From Eukaryota sp. TZLM1-RC (lineage: Eukaryota; Metamonada: BaSk clade): a stretch of 64,000 bases of DNA. This document shows positions 46,420 through 56,779 of this stretch, piece by piece (the stretch's first letter is position 1; each line of letters opens with the position of its first letter). A model generated the notes under the pieces. The model saw only the letters and a list, made by a program, of their open reading frames with translations, was not told the origin of the DNA and did no database searches. The position numbers and the translations under genes were made by a program. The DNA lies in assembly GCA_040285825.1 (NCBI GenBank), contig JAUPSS010000002.1, positions 3,100,001 to 3,164,000 on the forward strand, given 5' to 3'.

Positions 46420-47425
46420 CGGATGTTCATCCAATTGCAGTTTCTGAAACTCTGCACAACATTTTTTTCTGCTTGCTGTTAAAGAGATTCAAAGAAAAAG
46501 CAAAAACAAATTGTTGTAGTTCTAATACGGAATTAATACCACTGCTGGAGTTGCTTCTGTTTGCTACAGATGTTTTATTTTAACCAAGATGAATCCAATG
46601 TGGGTATGTGGTAGGATGTTAGTAATGCCTTAATTCAATTCATCGGTGCAGCATTCATTGCGCTTCAATGAATTACTTTCCTGAATTAATGCTCTATTTT
46701 CCAACAATATATTGCACCCATTCTGATTTGGATTTTGCCAATTCTATTAGGAAATTTTCATGTGGTGTAAAGCAAGGAGATTCTTTAAGACCTCTTTTGT
46801 TTTGTCTAGTCATTCATCCAATTTTGTTGATAAATCTAACACTGTTGCCTTCCTCAAATATGATTGCTTCTATGGAATACGTTGGTCTTATAGGTGACTT
46901 AAATATTGTGAGAGAAGCTCTGTATGTTTTATGAATTATTCAACAATATTGGCACAACAACATCATATCGACTCAACTTACTTAAATCCATTTTACTTTC
47001 AACTTCTCTAGTTTCGAAAATAGCTGATGGTAATGAAATTCAAACCAAGTTGTATTCAACTGAGGCTATTCGTCATGTGGGTTCGTTTTTAAGAATTAAT
47101 GATGAAATTGCCAAAAAATTGTTTAACAAGTTGTATTTAATTTCCGAAAAAGCTGACTAAATTGGATGTACCACAACATATCAAATCTAACCATTTTGAG
47201 ACTTTGGTTTAATTTCTAACATTGAAAATGTATTTCAATATACAAAATCCTCTTATCTCTAGGACCTTGGTCCCGAAGTTTAATGAATTACGTGCAAAAG
47301 TGTTGTCAGAATTACTAAAATGTAAAATGTTCCAAATTTCAGATCATGTCTATCTTAGTCCACATTATGGCCGATTAGGTTGTACAAAAACCTCAATTCT
47401 TACTTCGTGTGCTTTCATCGGTTGA
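46420..47425 (+). mobile_element. LINE relic (family A): RT blocks
   Basis: DNA from 46425 matches 19284 and 57070 (RPIAVSE region). It then reads NYFPELMLYFPTIYCTHSDL, RKFSCGVKQGDSLRPLLFCL and MIASMEYVGLIGDL, where the YMDD of the 57060 copy is MEYV. 46924-47425 gives the connection region. Frames broken. Confidence 0.7.
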
Positions 47426-48002
47426 TGCAGAAATGCAATATTCCACACAGTTACGCACATATTACGCACAGTTCTACAATTTTCGCATTAAATGAAGAAA
47501 ATTCAAAGATTCATGTAGACAAATGGAATCGATACTTTTCTAATCATTTAATGGTAATTTACGCGAAAAGAATGATATTAATTCAACAAATTGCTCTTCA
47601 AACATTACAGAAACGACTGACTGAAATGTATGAAATTTATCTTTAAAAAATATACAGCTTGGCTGTTTTCAATCAAGGTCTCCACTTGATGTTATTGCAA
47701 AAAAGTGTTTGTGAAAATCAGTCATCAGATACTGTTAATAATATATCAAAACTGACTTGGTGAATTTATAGATGAATTATGAGATTTTGTTTGCTAGTTG
47801 AATACTTTTTGACTGGGTTTCCACAATCCGTTGCTGATTGATTAGGATTGATTGAGTTGATGTGTATCAGATTAGGAAAATTACCTGTCCTGCTATTCCG
47901 GTTGCCGTTATTGATCGGTCTGTGAAGAATCGTACTCAAATGGGTCCGTTTAGTCTCAGTGGGGGATGTGTGTGATAATATGTCCTCTATTGTTTTGGTG
48001 TT
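47426..48002. other. No gene seen
   Basis: Possibly the 3' remains of the adjacent LINE (47380-47646 frame) followed by AT-rich sequence; nothing more can be supported. Confidence 0.4.
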
Positions 48003-49257
48003 CTATACAGGTCTATATGGACCTTTTCCTTTATGTCTTCTAAAACGGCCTCTGTGATCTCTAAATCTAAATCTATTTACACGTCTAGCTCGGCCATCTC
48101 GGCCCCTTTCTACACTATCTCTACTAACAGGCACCTAAGATTCTCCTAAATTGAATCTTTCTTCTTTGAGAACTTGGCTTCCAGCACAACGAGACGTTGA
48201 TAGGTCTTCCCTCAGCCATTGTCTAAATTCTGGTTTTTTAGTGAACGAGCTACCTTGTTGTTGGATGTAGTTGTTGGGACGATTCCTATACGTGAATACT
48301 GAAGCTCGTTCCGTATGAATGCTATTTACTGAATCTGCGTCAAACCAAGGTGATTTTGGCTTGAATTTTTCCAATTTGCTACTATCATTTTGCTCCATAT
48401 ATTCTCTGAAGAATGTGGAAGCTCCCTCCGTCAACTCCGTATAATTGAGAATCTCAGTATCAATTCTGAAATCGAACCGGACAGGCAAATTGGATTGTAT
48501 GATTCTTCCGAGTCAGTCCTACTTCTCTGCTCCATGTAGAGAAACATTACTCTTCTGTCATGGTGGTCTAATTAAGAGCCCATCCAATCAAATTTGTCCT
48601 TGATACCAAGAGTCATGATCGCTTTAATTTTATTGTCCATACCAGAAAGTTTGAGACGTCGCTCTGCGTTACGTCGGAAAGTCTCTCTGCTTGTTTCGTC
48701 CAGAGCTTTGATGAGCTCAATCCTTTCATTTGTGGAAATTTTCAGTACCCTTTGGATGTCCCCAATCATACCGAGGGTCTGGAAAACTACGTTTCTGCCT
48801 CGTTTTGGAATGGAGCTCCATAGAGGAGGAAGCTGCCCGAACGGATAGAAAGCTGTAGGTTCGAGGTAGGCTTCCGCATCTTCTTTTAAAAACTTATAAA
48901 ATTCCTCTGTTGAGTGGTCTTTCCCTTCCATATCCTCTAATTGAGATTGGAGTTCGTCGTACTTTCCTAAGGGAGAAGATGGGTGAGATTTTCATCCGTT
49001 TCCTTGCTAACAGATTCTATATTTGGGAGGGGAGAGGGAGTTGGGTCCGTTCTCGTAACCTCCATTGACAAATCCTTTTTCTCGAGGGGGAACCAAGTTC
49101 GTTCTCGTAACCTCTGTTTGGTCAACTACTCTTGTGAAAGGAGGGACCTCGTCGCCCCCTTCATGTTTCTCTTTAGTTAAAGAGGAGGTGAAATTGTCTC
49201 GTTGTCCTTATGAATTCCTGGTGTTAGTTGTGAAGGATCCTGCAACATGATAAGTGT
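48003..49257 (-). pseudogene. Ty3/gypsy Gag relic (copy C)
   Basis: Minus-strand pieces in order: Pro-rich repeats (about 48935-49257), DAEAYLEPTAFYPFGQLPP and NERIELIKALDETSRETF (48572-48931), then NYTELTEGASTFFREYMEQ (48135-48488). After an in-frame TAG comes an Arg-rich tail (RDSVERGRDGRARRVNRFRF) ending at 48003. No LTR is attached. The large region between FRQW and the start of RT in the 61264 copy is missing, so this too is an internally deleted copy, but with a different breakpoint from copies A and B. Confidence 0.7.
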
Positions 49258-49539
49258 TGTTTGCTGAGTCTCAGAGATAACCCGTGCTGGTTTTTTTGAC
49301 CTGAAAAGATATCTTTGTTGGTAAGATAATGATGATCGCCGAAAAGAAAAGTGAATAATTCACCTTTACAATTCAACCATCCAAAACACTTGCTTTACAT
49401 AGGATATCATTTAAATTCAACTTAAAAAATTATTAAGACAAAAAACTATTTATTAATAAATAAATTGATCCCATACATCACAAAACATTAAACACAAATA
49501 AAAATAAAGATAAAATCAAAAAAAAAACAAAGATTAAAG
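49258..49539. other. Spacer downstream of nucleoporin gene
   Basis: AT-rich, no features recognised. Confidence 0.45.
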
Positions 49540-52257
49540 TTACTTCTTCAATCGCAACATTCGTCTCTTTCCACCAGCACTTGAACCTGTTGCTTGGGGT
49601 TTAATTGCTGATTGCAAGTTGGCTTGAGCACCACCATAAATTCCTGCACTACCACCGAAAGGGTTAGCAGATGGAGTAGAAGCAGGGGGCTGGCCAAAAG
49701 GATTTGTGGAAGGAGTAGTATTTTGAGGAGCGCTGCCACCGCCAAATGGAGAGGCAGTAGATTGACTTGCGAAGGGGTTGGAAAAAGGTTGAGAAGGTGG
49801 CTGGGAGCTTCCACCAAATGGGTTTGCTTCAGCTGCAGGTTGTGAAACTGAAGAAGATCCAGTGTTGCTCGACCCAAATGGGTTAGGGTTAGAAGATGAC
49901 CCAAATGGGTTTGCTTCAGCTGCAGGTTGTGAAACTGAAGAAGATCCAGTGTTGCTCGACCCAAATGGGTTAGGGTTAGGGTTAGAAGATGACCCAAATG
50001 GGTTTGCTTCAGCTGCAGGTTGTGAAACTGAAGAAGATCCAGTGTTGCTCGACCCAAATGGGTTAGGGTTAGGGTTAGAAGATGACCCAAATGGGTTTGC
50101 TTCAGCTGCAGGTTGTGAAACTGAAGAAGATCCAGTGTTGCTCGACCCAAATGGGTTAGGGTTAGGGTTAGCAGATGATCCAAATGGGTTAGGGTTAGAA
50201 GATGAGGTTCCACCAAGAGGAGTTGTAGTTGCTGGCTGGGAACCAAAAGGACTAGATTCAGAAGAACCTTTTTGAGCTACGGATGTGGGTGAAGCACCAC
50301 CAAAAGAGTTAGGGTTAGAAGAAACCGAAGATGAACCAAATGGTGACACCATTGAAGGTTTTGTTGTTTCAGTTGTTGGTTCAGCACTTGTCTTGAAAGG
50401 TGAAGCTCCAAAAGGGCTCGGTTTTTCCTTCTTTAGATCGGGTTTTACGTCGGATTGGCCGAATGTGAAGTGAGAAGTTGAGGTTGGCTCCTTTGGTTGC
50501 TCACTTACAGAAGTAGTTTTAAATGGAGAGGGAGCAGTAGATTGATCATTGCCAAAGGAAAAAGGTGATGTTGCAACAGTTGGTTTCTCATTTTCATCGG
50601 CCCCAAAGGTAAATCCCAATGATTTAGAACTTTCTTCCTTTTTTTCTTCCTTTTTTTCTTCCTTTTTTTCTTCCTTTTTTTCTTCCTTTTTTTCTTCCTT
50701 TTTTTCTTCCTTTTTTTCTTCCTTTTTTTCTTCCTTTTTTTCTTCCTTTTTTTCTTCCTTTTTTTCTTCATCCTTTGGTTGGGTGAACGCAAACGGAGAA
50801 GGTTGTAATGTTGTCGTTTCTGTTTTTTGGGTAGAAAAAGGTGTGGAAGCGAAGGATTCCTCCTTCTTTTCTGTTGGAGTTCCAAAACTAAATGGCCCAA
50901 CATTCGGTACTTTTTCTTCTTTTTTTTCTTGTTCTTCTTTTTTAACAAAAGAAAAAGCCATTGATGGTTGGGGTTGTTGTGACTTCCCCTCTGATCCAAA
51001 CGAAACAAAAGGTACTTCTTCTTTCTTTTCTTCATCCTTCTTAGTAGCAGGAGTGAATGAGAAAGCTGGTGATGTAACAGATTCCTTTTCCTCTCCAGTC
51101 TTGACATCTCCAAATTTACCAAATGTAAAACCACTTTGAACTTCTTCTTTCTTCTCTTCCACTTTATCTTCCTTCTTGTCTTGTTTTTCGGTAGCGACCT
51201 GGCCAAATGTGAAGCCTTGCTGAGGTTCTTCCTTCTTTTCCTCAGATGAAGGTTTGCCAAACGAAGACGCAGTAAACTCAGTTTTTTGTTCACCAAACCC
51301 TCCAAAACTGAAAGCAGAAGACTGTGGCGAAGTTGTAGTTGGTTGAGAGGCACCAAAAGTGAATGTTGGTGCGGATTTTTCTTTTTCAAACACCTCTTTA
51401 ACACCAGAATCAAGTGACTTTTCCTCTTTTTCTTGTTTTTCAGTGGGTTTTTCCTTTTGTAATGTTGATTCTTGAACTTCTTCTTTTGGTGTTTCAATAA
51501 ATCCATATTTAAATGATGACTCTGCAGTTGTTTCTTTCAACTTCACAGTGTTACCACCAAACAATTGCGACCTTGACAACCTTTCTGGTTCCTTTTCCTT
51601 CTTGTCTCGTTCATTTTCCTTCTCCTCTTCTTCCTTTGGCGGGGAGAAAGAAAAGGGGGTTGATGAGGGTGCTCTTTCAGCCTCTTCTTCTTGCTTCTCC
51701 TTTACTTTTCCATCATCAATCACTTTGTCCTCTCTTACTTCCTCAACAGGCAATTGGTCAATCTTGGATAAAGATTCAGCAAAGGACTTTCTGAAAGCCG
51801 GTGGTGGTAGCAAAGTTCTGGCCTCCTTAATTATAGACGGAACGGGTGAGTACTTGTGACTTGCCTTTGGCTTAGCGACAGGGCGTTTTAGAGACAATGC
51901 CCCCCTTCGCGAGAGGGAGTAGATATGGCGAGTGGGTCGGACCTTTCGTGGGGATGAAGACGAGAGTGTAGGTTGTTCGAGGGAGGGGACAGGACGTGGA
52001 GAGGAAGCAGGAGGCTGTATTGAATGGAGAATTTCTAAAATTCTATTGACTGTTTGTTCGGGAGATTGTTGTTCAATACGCGGACGAGAGGTGGGAACGC
52101 CTGGACCCGTAGCACGGCGTTTTTGACCCACATGTGAGGATGGAGGAGTATCAAATTGCATTAATGAAGACTGGGAGAGAGTGTGGCGACGTGTACTCGA
52201 ATGAGTTTGTGGAGAGGAGTCGAGGTCAGCCAACGTTATACCTCGTCCAGAAGTCAT
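49540..52257 (-). CDS. FG-repeat nucleoporin (nuclear basket type)
   Basis: 905 residues, single exon, ATG at 52257. The N-terminal ~170 residues are basic/Ser-rich (TRHIYSLSRRGALSLKR), followed by a Lys/Glu-rich region with spaced FTFG, FSFG and FSFT motifs. A pure KKEE run (about residues 498-542) is followed by FTFG/PFG repeats, including four near-identical 31-residue units with NPFGSS and GSSSVSQPAAEA. The end GGKRRMLRLKK resembles the conserved basic tail of Nup1/Nup60/Nup153/Nup136 basket proteins, where it binds importin or the membrane. FG motifs bind transport receptors in the pore. Low-complexity regions make orthology uncertain. Confidence 0.85.
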   Translation of the reverse strand: MTSGRGITLADLDSSPQTHSSTRRHTLSQSSLMQFDTPPSSHVGQKRRATGPGVPTSRPRIEQQSPEQTVNRILEILHSIQPPASSPRPVPSLEQPTLSSSSPRKVRPTRHIYSLSRRGALSLKRPVAKPKASHKYSPVPSIIKEARTLLPPPAFRKSFAESLSKIDQLPVEEVREDKVIDDGKVKEKQEEEAERAPSSTPFSFSPPKEEEEKENERDKKEKEPERLSRSQLFGGNTVKLKETTAESSFKYGFIETPKEEVQESTLQKEKPTEKQEKEEKSLDSGVKEVFEKEKSAPTFTFGASQPTTTSPQSSAFSFGGFGEQKTEFTASSFGKPSSEEKKEEPQQGFTFGQVATEKQDKKEDKVEEKKEEVQSGFTFGKFGDVKTGEEKESVTSPAFSFTPATKKDEEKKEEVPFVSFGSEGKSQQPQPSMAFSFVKKEEQEKKEEKVPNVGPFSFGTPTEKKEESFASTPFSTQKTETTTLQPSPFAFTQPKDEEKKEEKKEEKKEEKKEEKKEEKKEEKKEEKKEEKKEEKKEEKKEESSKSLGFTFGADENEKPTVATSPFSFGNDQSTAPSPFKTTSVSEQPKEPTSTSHFTFGQSDVKPDLKKEKPSPFGASPFKTSAEPTTETTKPSMVSPFGSSSVSSNPNSFGGASPTSVAQKGSSESSPFGSQPATTTPLGGTSSSNPNPFGSSANPNPNPFGSSNTGSSSVSQPAAEANPFGSSSNPNPNPFGSSNTGSSSVSQPAAEANPFGSSSNPNPNPFGSSNTGSSSVSQPAAEANPFGSSSNPNPFGSSNTGSSSVSQPAAEANPFGGSSQPPSQPFSNPFASQSTASPFGGGSAPQNTTPSTNPFGQPPASTPSANPFGGSAGIYGGAQANLQSAIKPQATGSSAGGKRRMLRLKK
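49813..50170. repeat. 93-bp minisatellite in the nucleoporin gene (4 units)
   Basis: Four units of 87-93 bp encoding the NPFGSS...QPAAEA repeat. Each contains GGGTTAGGGTTAGGG-type sequence on the plus strand (NPNPNP on the coding strand). Units differ by one TTAGGG step, pointing to recent slippage. Confidence 0.85.
50632..50770. repeat. 12-bp tandem repeat (CTTCCTTTTTTT)n, 11 units
   Basis: Perfect or near-perfect array encoding the KKEE run of the nucleoporin on the minus strand; length variation between alleles is expected. Confidence 0.85.
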
Positions 52258-53395
52258 TGAAAGCGGTTGAATACAATACTATAAGTGCTATGAGACTAGT
52301 TGGTAAAATGAATTTCAGTTTCTGTTTCTTCACATTTTGTGTTTTTAGAATTTGAAAATCAGTAAAGGAAAATCATTGGATTTTTAACCTTTTGCTCTTT
52401 CTCGGTACGAAAGTGTTGTTAATTCGAGAAAATTTTTGAATTAATTAATAGAAGTAATTAATTGTCAAAATTGTGTTAGGAACTTGGAAATCTCTCAACT
52501 GGAATTTCTGAAGTAATAGACCTGTATTTTCTGCAATCCTCACACGTATATGGATAATATTTTAAAAAAACTTGCGATGTAGACCATACCACAATTGACC
52601 AACAAAGAAATTTATGTATGAGCAACTTTTTTGGTTTTTTAGGTGAATCAGTTTGTACTGAATCAACAGTGGAGTTATTAATTGAGGTGAATCACAGCTC
52701 ACAATCCTTAGAAGATCTGGGTTTGTTCATTTTAAATTGATATACAGCATGTACTAATTTCATCGAAACTATCTGTACTTTTTTTAACCATATTTTTATC
52801 GATCTAAAATACTGTCTAATATTCAACATCCTCCAAACAAGCATGACTATTACTAGACCTACTGACAACGTTTTGCTTATATTCTACACCAATAGCTAAA
52901 AGAGCTTTAGAAATCATTGTTGAATGGACTTAAAATTTGTACTTTGAAACAAATATCAATATATAATTGATATTACCACAGATCAATCAAAAGTTCCAAA
53001 CCCAACCAAGCTCTATTCAAAATGGGTACAAGGTCGAGTTTGACACAGTTTCTAGAGTTTTTGTACCTAAAATTGTTCAAAGTTAATTTAAAGAACAACA
53101 ATAAGGTACAGTATTCCAAAATCAGCAAAAGTCATTGTTGAAAAATAATATAATTTTTTAATTTTGTAAACAAACCAAAGTCAGATCCAAAAAATGGGCA
53201 AAATTGATCATTTTGTTTTTGTACATATAATATCATATATCTTACATTCGAATTCCAATATTCCATTATTCCTCAAATTTTGGAGATCTGAATTCCATTT
53301 CAACAGGGAATTCCAGAGTTCAATTTCTGAAGATTGTTTTCTTTATAAAACAAAACGACTTTCTTGCTAAAGTAATCATTGTTCTTTTCCTTTTT
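52258..53395. other. Intergenic with one copy of a ~125-bp dispersed repeat
   Basis: No gene. 52807-52930 is a diverged copy of 54655-54780. The rest is AT-rich. Confidence 0.5.
52807..52930 (-). repeat. Dispersed ~125-bp repeat, copy 1
   Basis: Minus strand reads STMISKALLAIGVEYKQNVV, HACLEDVEY and a stop; the copy at 54655-54780 reads ISKALLAIGVEYERNAV and GACLEDIEY. Probably the end of a decayed coding gene family. Confidence 0.6.
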
Positions 53396-53487
53396 TGTTG
53401 CCTAAAGTCTATTGTAGTAAAGAAAAGTCAATGAGGAAAAGTTGATTTATTTTCTAATCATACTATATAAGCCTTAGGGCGCCAACA
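53396..53487 (-). repeat. Solo LTR (92 bp) with TTTTT flanks
   Basis: Starts TGTTGCC and ends CCAACA like the 79-bp LTRs but has a 13-bp insertion (AATGAGGAAAAGT region). TTTTT lies on each side (53391-53395, 53488-53492), consistent with a 4-5 bp target duplication, although the T-run makes this ambiguous. No internal sequence, so it arose by LTR-LTR recombination. Confidence 0.8.
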
Positions 53488-53696
53488 TTTTTTCAACATC
53501 TAGACCTCTTTTTTCATTGTTCCTCTGTCTACAACCTTACCATCCATGCTGACTGTGAAAAAGGTTGGCTACTTTTCAATTCCAATATTCTGAAATTCTG
53601 AACCTGAATGAAAAGGTTAGAATTTAAATTAATTATTGTATTTATTAAAATGTACTTTTTTTGATCGAATAATTGAAATCAACATTTGATTGTCAC

Positions 53697-54290
53697 ATGA
53701 TACGCGACATAAAGGTTTGTTTGCTTGGTGAAAGTGGTGTTGGCAAGACCTGCTTGTTGCATCGCTTCATCCACAACGAGTTTTGTGAACATATGAGCAC
53801 AATAGGTTCTGCATATGTTTCGCACAGCATTCCTCATGCAGATGTTCCCTCTGGTGTACCTATGTCAATTTGGGATACGGCTGGCATGGAAGTATTCAAA
53901 GCTATAACACGGCAGTATATAAGAGGATCTGATATCACTCTAATATGCTTTGATTCAGATCGACGTAGCTTTCTAGCAGCAGAGAATTGGGCTGATGAGG
54001 TTGCAGCCGAGGAACCTAATTCTACTCAAATCATGGTAGCTACCAAGATGGATTTAGTCAGTACTATGGCTCCCCATATTCCACAGCAGGAAGTGAAAAG
54101 TGTGATGAAGAAGAAAGGTCTAGCTCATGTGTTTAATACATCAGCGAAAACCGGACTCAATGTCTCAGAATTGTTTTCAACGGTTGACCAAATAGCAGTG
54201 GAAAAGTTTATACAAAAGCATCCTCGTCATTTCAGCACTGTTCATGTCGAAGGAGCAGTCAGTGTGAGAGCCATGTCATGTTGTTCATAA
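53697..54290 (+). CDS. Rab-like small GTPase with altered switch II
   Basis: 197 residues from the ATG at 53697 (MIRDIKVCLLGESG). Boxes: G1 GESGVGKT, a switch I Thr in MSTIGSAY, G3 WDTAGME, G4 as TKMD, G5 TSAKTG, and a C-terminal MSCCS suited to Rab-type double prenylation. In nearly all Rabs G3 is WDTAGQE; here the catalytic Gln (Ras Gln61 equivalent) is Met, which should lower GTP hydrolysis. Overall Rab5/Rab22-like (EVFKAITRQYIRGSD), probably acting in endosomal traffic; the subfamily is uncertain. A solo LTR lies 210 bp upstream of the start. Confidence 0.9.
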   Translation: MIRDIKVCLLGESGVGKTCLLHRFIHNEFCEHMSTIGSAYVSHSIPHADVPSGVPMSIWDTAGMEVFKAITRQYIRGSDITLICFDSDRRSFLAAENWADEVAAEEPNSTQIMVATKMDLVSTMAPHIPQQEVKSVMKKKGLAHVFNTSAKTGLNVSELFSTVDQIAVEKFIQKHPRHFSTVHVEGAVSVRAMSCCS

Positions 54291-54654
54291 ACCCCAGCCA
54301 ATGATTGTTTCACTTGCTTTTCGGTATTTTGATGGTACTTTGAAGTTTCAACATTGTTCTGATATTGTTTCTGCTCATCTGAGAGATCAATAATTTGATC
54401 AAAAACCTAGTGATCCTATAATTAGTTGATATAATTAATTGGAGATGTAGGGTTTGTATGATATCAAACATACGCAACTTTATCTACTCACAAAACACAT
54501 CAAAAATAACTGCAGTTGGCATGCCTTCCAGCAACAAAGCTAAATGGATGGAACCCTCCATCCATGATCAATTTTCAGCAGAACAATTTGAAAAACAAAT
54601 TTTTACAACTTTTTTTAAAATTGTATTTATGTACTGTATTTTTATTGAAATAAA

Positions 54655-54780
54655 ATTCTATCTAGTATTCAATATCTTCCAGACAAGCGCCACTATTACT
54701 GAACCTACTCACAGCATTTCTTTCATATTCTACACCAATAGCTAATAGAGCCTTAGAAATCATTGTTGAAATAGACATGA
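54655..54780 (-). repeat. Dispersed ~125-bp repeat, copy 2
   Basis: Second copy of the 52807-52930 repeat, here with an ATG-started 38-codon frame (MSISTMISKALLAIGVEYER) ending in TAG. The two copies flank the Rab gene. Confidence 0.6.
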
Positions 54781-54959
54781 AAATTCAAAAAACAATTCTA
54801 TTTAGCCAGAAAGTGGAATTCATTTTTTACGAGATCTATTCAGTAAAACTTTTTGAAGTTTTCAAAAAAGTGTAACCCTGAAGGTCCAATATTGCCAAAA
54901 AAAGAAATTGCAAACGGCACAAACTGATATTTCACATGTGCGACTCTACCAAATTGTGC

Positions 54960-55180
54960 CAATGGTTCTTCATATTTTTTTTATTTTCTTTTTTTCGGCG
55001 TTAGATAGCGGCGAATCAGCGGAATACACCGAACGAGCAGCAGAATTTTTGCAGACATCTACTGAGACAACATCCACAAAACTCATAAATTGAGACCTTT
55101 CATTACCCCTTATTCTGGTTTCACCTATTGCAAACACGTTGACACATACCAGCTTATCGCTATTCAAAATCCGTTTCGAG
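54960..55180 (-). pseudogene. Relic of surface-type protein (copy P4)
   Basis: Minus frame SINVSKRILNSDKLVCVNVF and GETRIRGNERSQF continuing to about 54970. LNSDKLVCVNVFAI resembles NRNKLACINIKAI in copy P3. Truncated, no start. Confidence 0.35.
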
Positions 55181-55337
55181 ACATTAATACTGAATAATGA
55201 CCGAAAACAGTATCATCATCATAAGTTGAAATTCATTTAACAAGAATTGAAGGAGAAAGATTCTCAGATTATATCAAAATTTATAGTGTTGAAAGATATA
55301 ATCATCATTTTATAACAAATTCAAAGATAAACTATGC

Positions 55338-56045
55338 CTATACTGCAGTGTACATTGTTGTAGGTTGACCTACAGGTTGCTGTTGACCAACAACCTGAAC
55401 ATATTGCACATATTGCTGAGTACCGTTGACATTGTGTTCTGAAATGGAACAAAATCCCACAATCATCATGATATAAGCAACGAATTCCAAGATAAACCCA
55501 ATAACAATAATCTTAAGGAAAAAACCTACAAGATAGAGAGTACCTGCAGTAGAGAGTGACGGAGAACCCAGCTTATCTCCCATTGTCTTCAGAGAAAGCA
55601 TGAAAAAGATTGCACGAATCATTGCTAAAATGAAGTAAATGACAATCGCACCAGCAGCAGCCTTGAAGATCTTCATGAGGTCTTCCGGATTGAGGTTTTC
55701 GAAGCTAAACCCAGCCATGTGATGATAGATGGCAATGCCAAAGAGTGCGGCGGCACATAAAGAAAGAGTCCAGGCCACGATAAAATTGGTAAAGACAGAG
55801 TTATCCTTAATCGCAATGCCCGCAAATATTGACCCAATAAAGATGAGAGTGATACCTGCAAATCCAAAGAAGATTCCACCTCCAGGTAGGAGAGAGAAGA
55901 TGGCTATAATCGATCCAATACCACCAAAAATCTTGGTAAGTGTGAGAGATGCAGATCCCACTGCATTGAGACTGTATTGAATACATACTTGATAGTTGAT
56001 ACTTGATTGATAATTGTTGATTTGATTGAGTTCTTTGGTTTTCAT
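55338..56045 (-). CDS. DUF996-like multi-span membrane protein
   Basis: 235 residues, single exon, ATG at 56045. Five or six hydrophobic spans: FGGIGSIIAIFSLLPGGGIF, GFAGITLIFIGSIFAGIAIK, FIVAWTLSLCAAALFGIAIY, AGAIVIYFILAMIRAIFFML and LYLVGFFLKIIVIGFILEFV with a following span. The Gly-rich first pair, the D-x-x-x-F-x-N-F link (KDNSVFTNF) and the FF...I...GFCSI end match the DUF996 family, known mainly from archaea and bacteria. The N-terminus and the Gln/Val-rich tail (QQYVQYVQVVGQQQPVGQPT) are host additions. Function unknown; possible lateral transfer. Confidence 0.65.
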   Translation of the reverse strand: MKTKELNQINNYQSSINYQVCIQYSLNAVGSASLTLTKIFGGIGSIIAIFSLLPGGGIFFGFAGITLIFIGSIFAGIAIKDNSVFTNFIVAWTLSLCAAALFGIAIYHHMAGFSFENLNPEDLMKIFKAAAGAIVIYFILAMIRAIFFMLSLKTMGDKLGSPSLSTAGTLYLVGFFLKIIVIGFILEFVAYIMMIVGFCSISEHNVNGTQQYVQYVQVVGQQQPVGQPTTMYTAV

Positions 56046-56199
56046 TTGAAATGCATACTTTCGTCAAGCATGATTCAAACTTATTCCAAGAACTTTCATT
56101 CTTGATGAGATCGTCCACAGACGTTCTAGAATCCTCGAATAATTGGCCACCAATCTCAGTGAGTCCATTTCTCCTCTAGAACAATACGCAGCTTTGAAG

Positions 56200-56779
56200 C
56201 TAGTTTCTTTGTGGTCTCTGGAACACTTCTGGTCTTGTTCCATAGTAGTGCTCACTAATTGCAATTTCTAGCTGATTTAGTGATGCAGAAATGTCTCTAG
56301 ACCATTGTTGATTACATTTCGGACAACTGAAATAGGCGTTGTGAACTTTAACTTCACCATCAACTTCTCGATAGATCTTTTGGTGTAGCATCTTGCAGCA
56401 GTTCACCTTTGCAGATGTCATATATCATCTCCGATCTTCACATTTGCAAATGAACATTGTAGCAACTTGAGAAACGCCTTACGTGGAGTTTTCACTTTTT
56501 GACGTGATGTACCACCACCTCCATTGCCAAACCATACCTTTACTTCTCGACCGTTTGCAAATTTTTTCACTTTGTTGATAATTGAGCTGAATCTTTTCTG
56601 TTTTCTTATAAAGAAGTCAAATGTGTTTCTCCTCAATGCTTTCCGAGCACTCAGATATAATTGCTGCTTTAGTAATGATCGTCTTACGTTATTACCTTCA
56701 TAGTCCTTATAGTTGCCGATAGTTGATATTTCAAGCAGATAATGGTTCAATTTCTGCACGTCATAAACATCTTTGATCC
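56200..56779 (-). pseudogene. Fanzor (TnpB-like RNA-guided nuclease) C-terminal relic
   Basis: Two minus frames (56418-56779 and 56200-56421) split by a 1-nt shift near 56417. First: LNHYLLEISTIGNYKDYEGN, RKALRRNTFDFF, VKVWFGNGGGGTSRQK, PRKAFLKLL. Second: MTSAKVNCCK, AYFSCPKC, WSRDISASLNQLEIAI, GTRPEVFQRP. This is the end of Fanzor/TnpB proteins: a wG-G loop, P-x-x-x-L-x-x-L, E-x-TS-x-x-C-x-x-C zinc half, C-x-x-C half, the RuvC-III R-D-x-x-A-x-x-N, and the closing RPE-F. The first zinc Cys is Val and the shift falls at the catalytic-region DEY-TS motif, so it is dead. The N-terminal half is lost beyond a LINE tail at 56780. Confidence 0.75.

Noticed and set aside
50505-51506. 333-codon minus ORF, Lys/Leu-rich, and plus Phe/Ser-rich ORFs over the same area
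   Set aside because: Other-frame readings of the nucleoporin low-complexity repeats.
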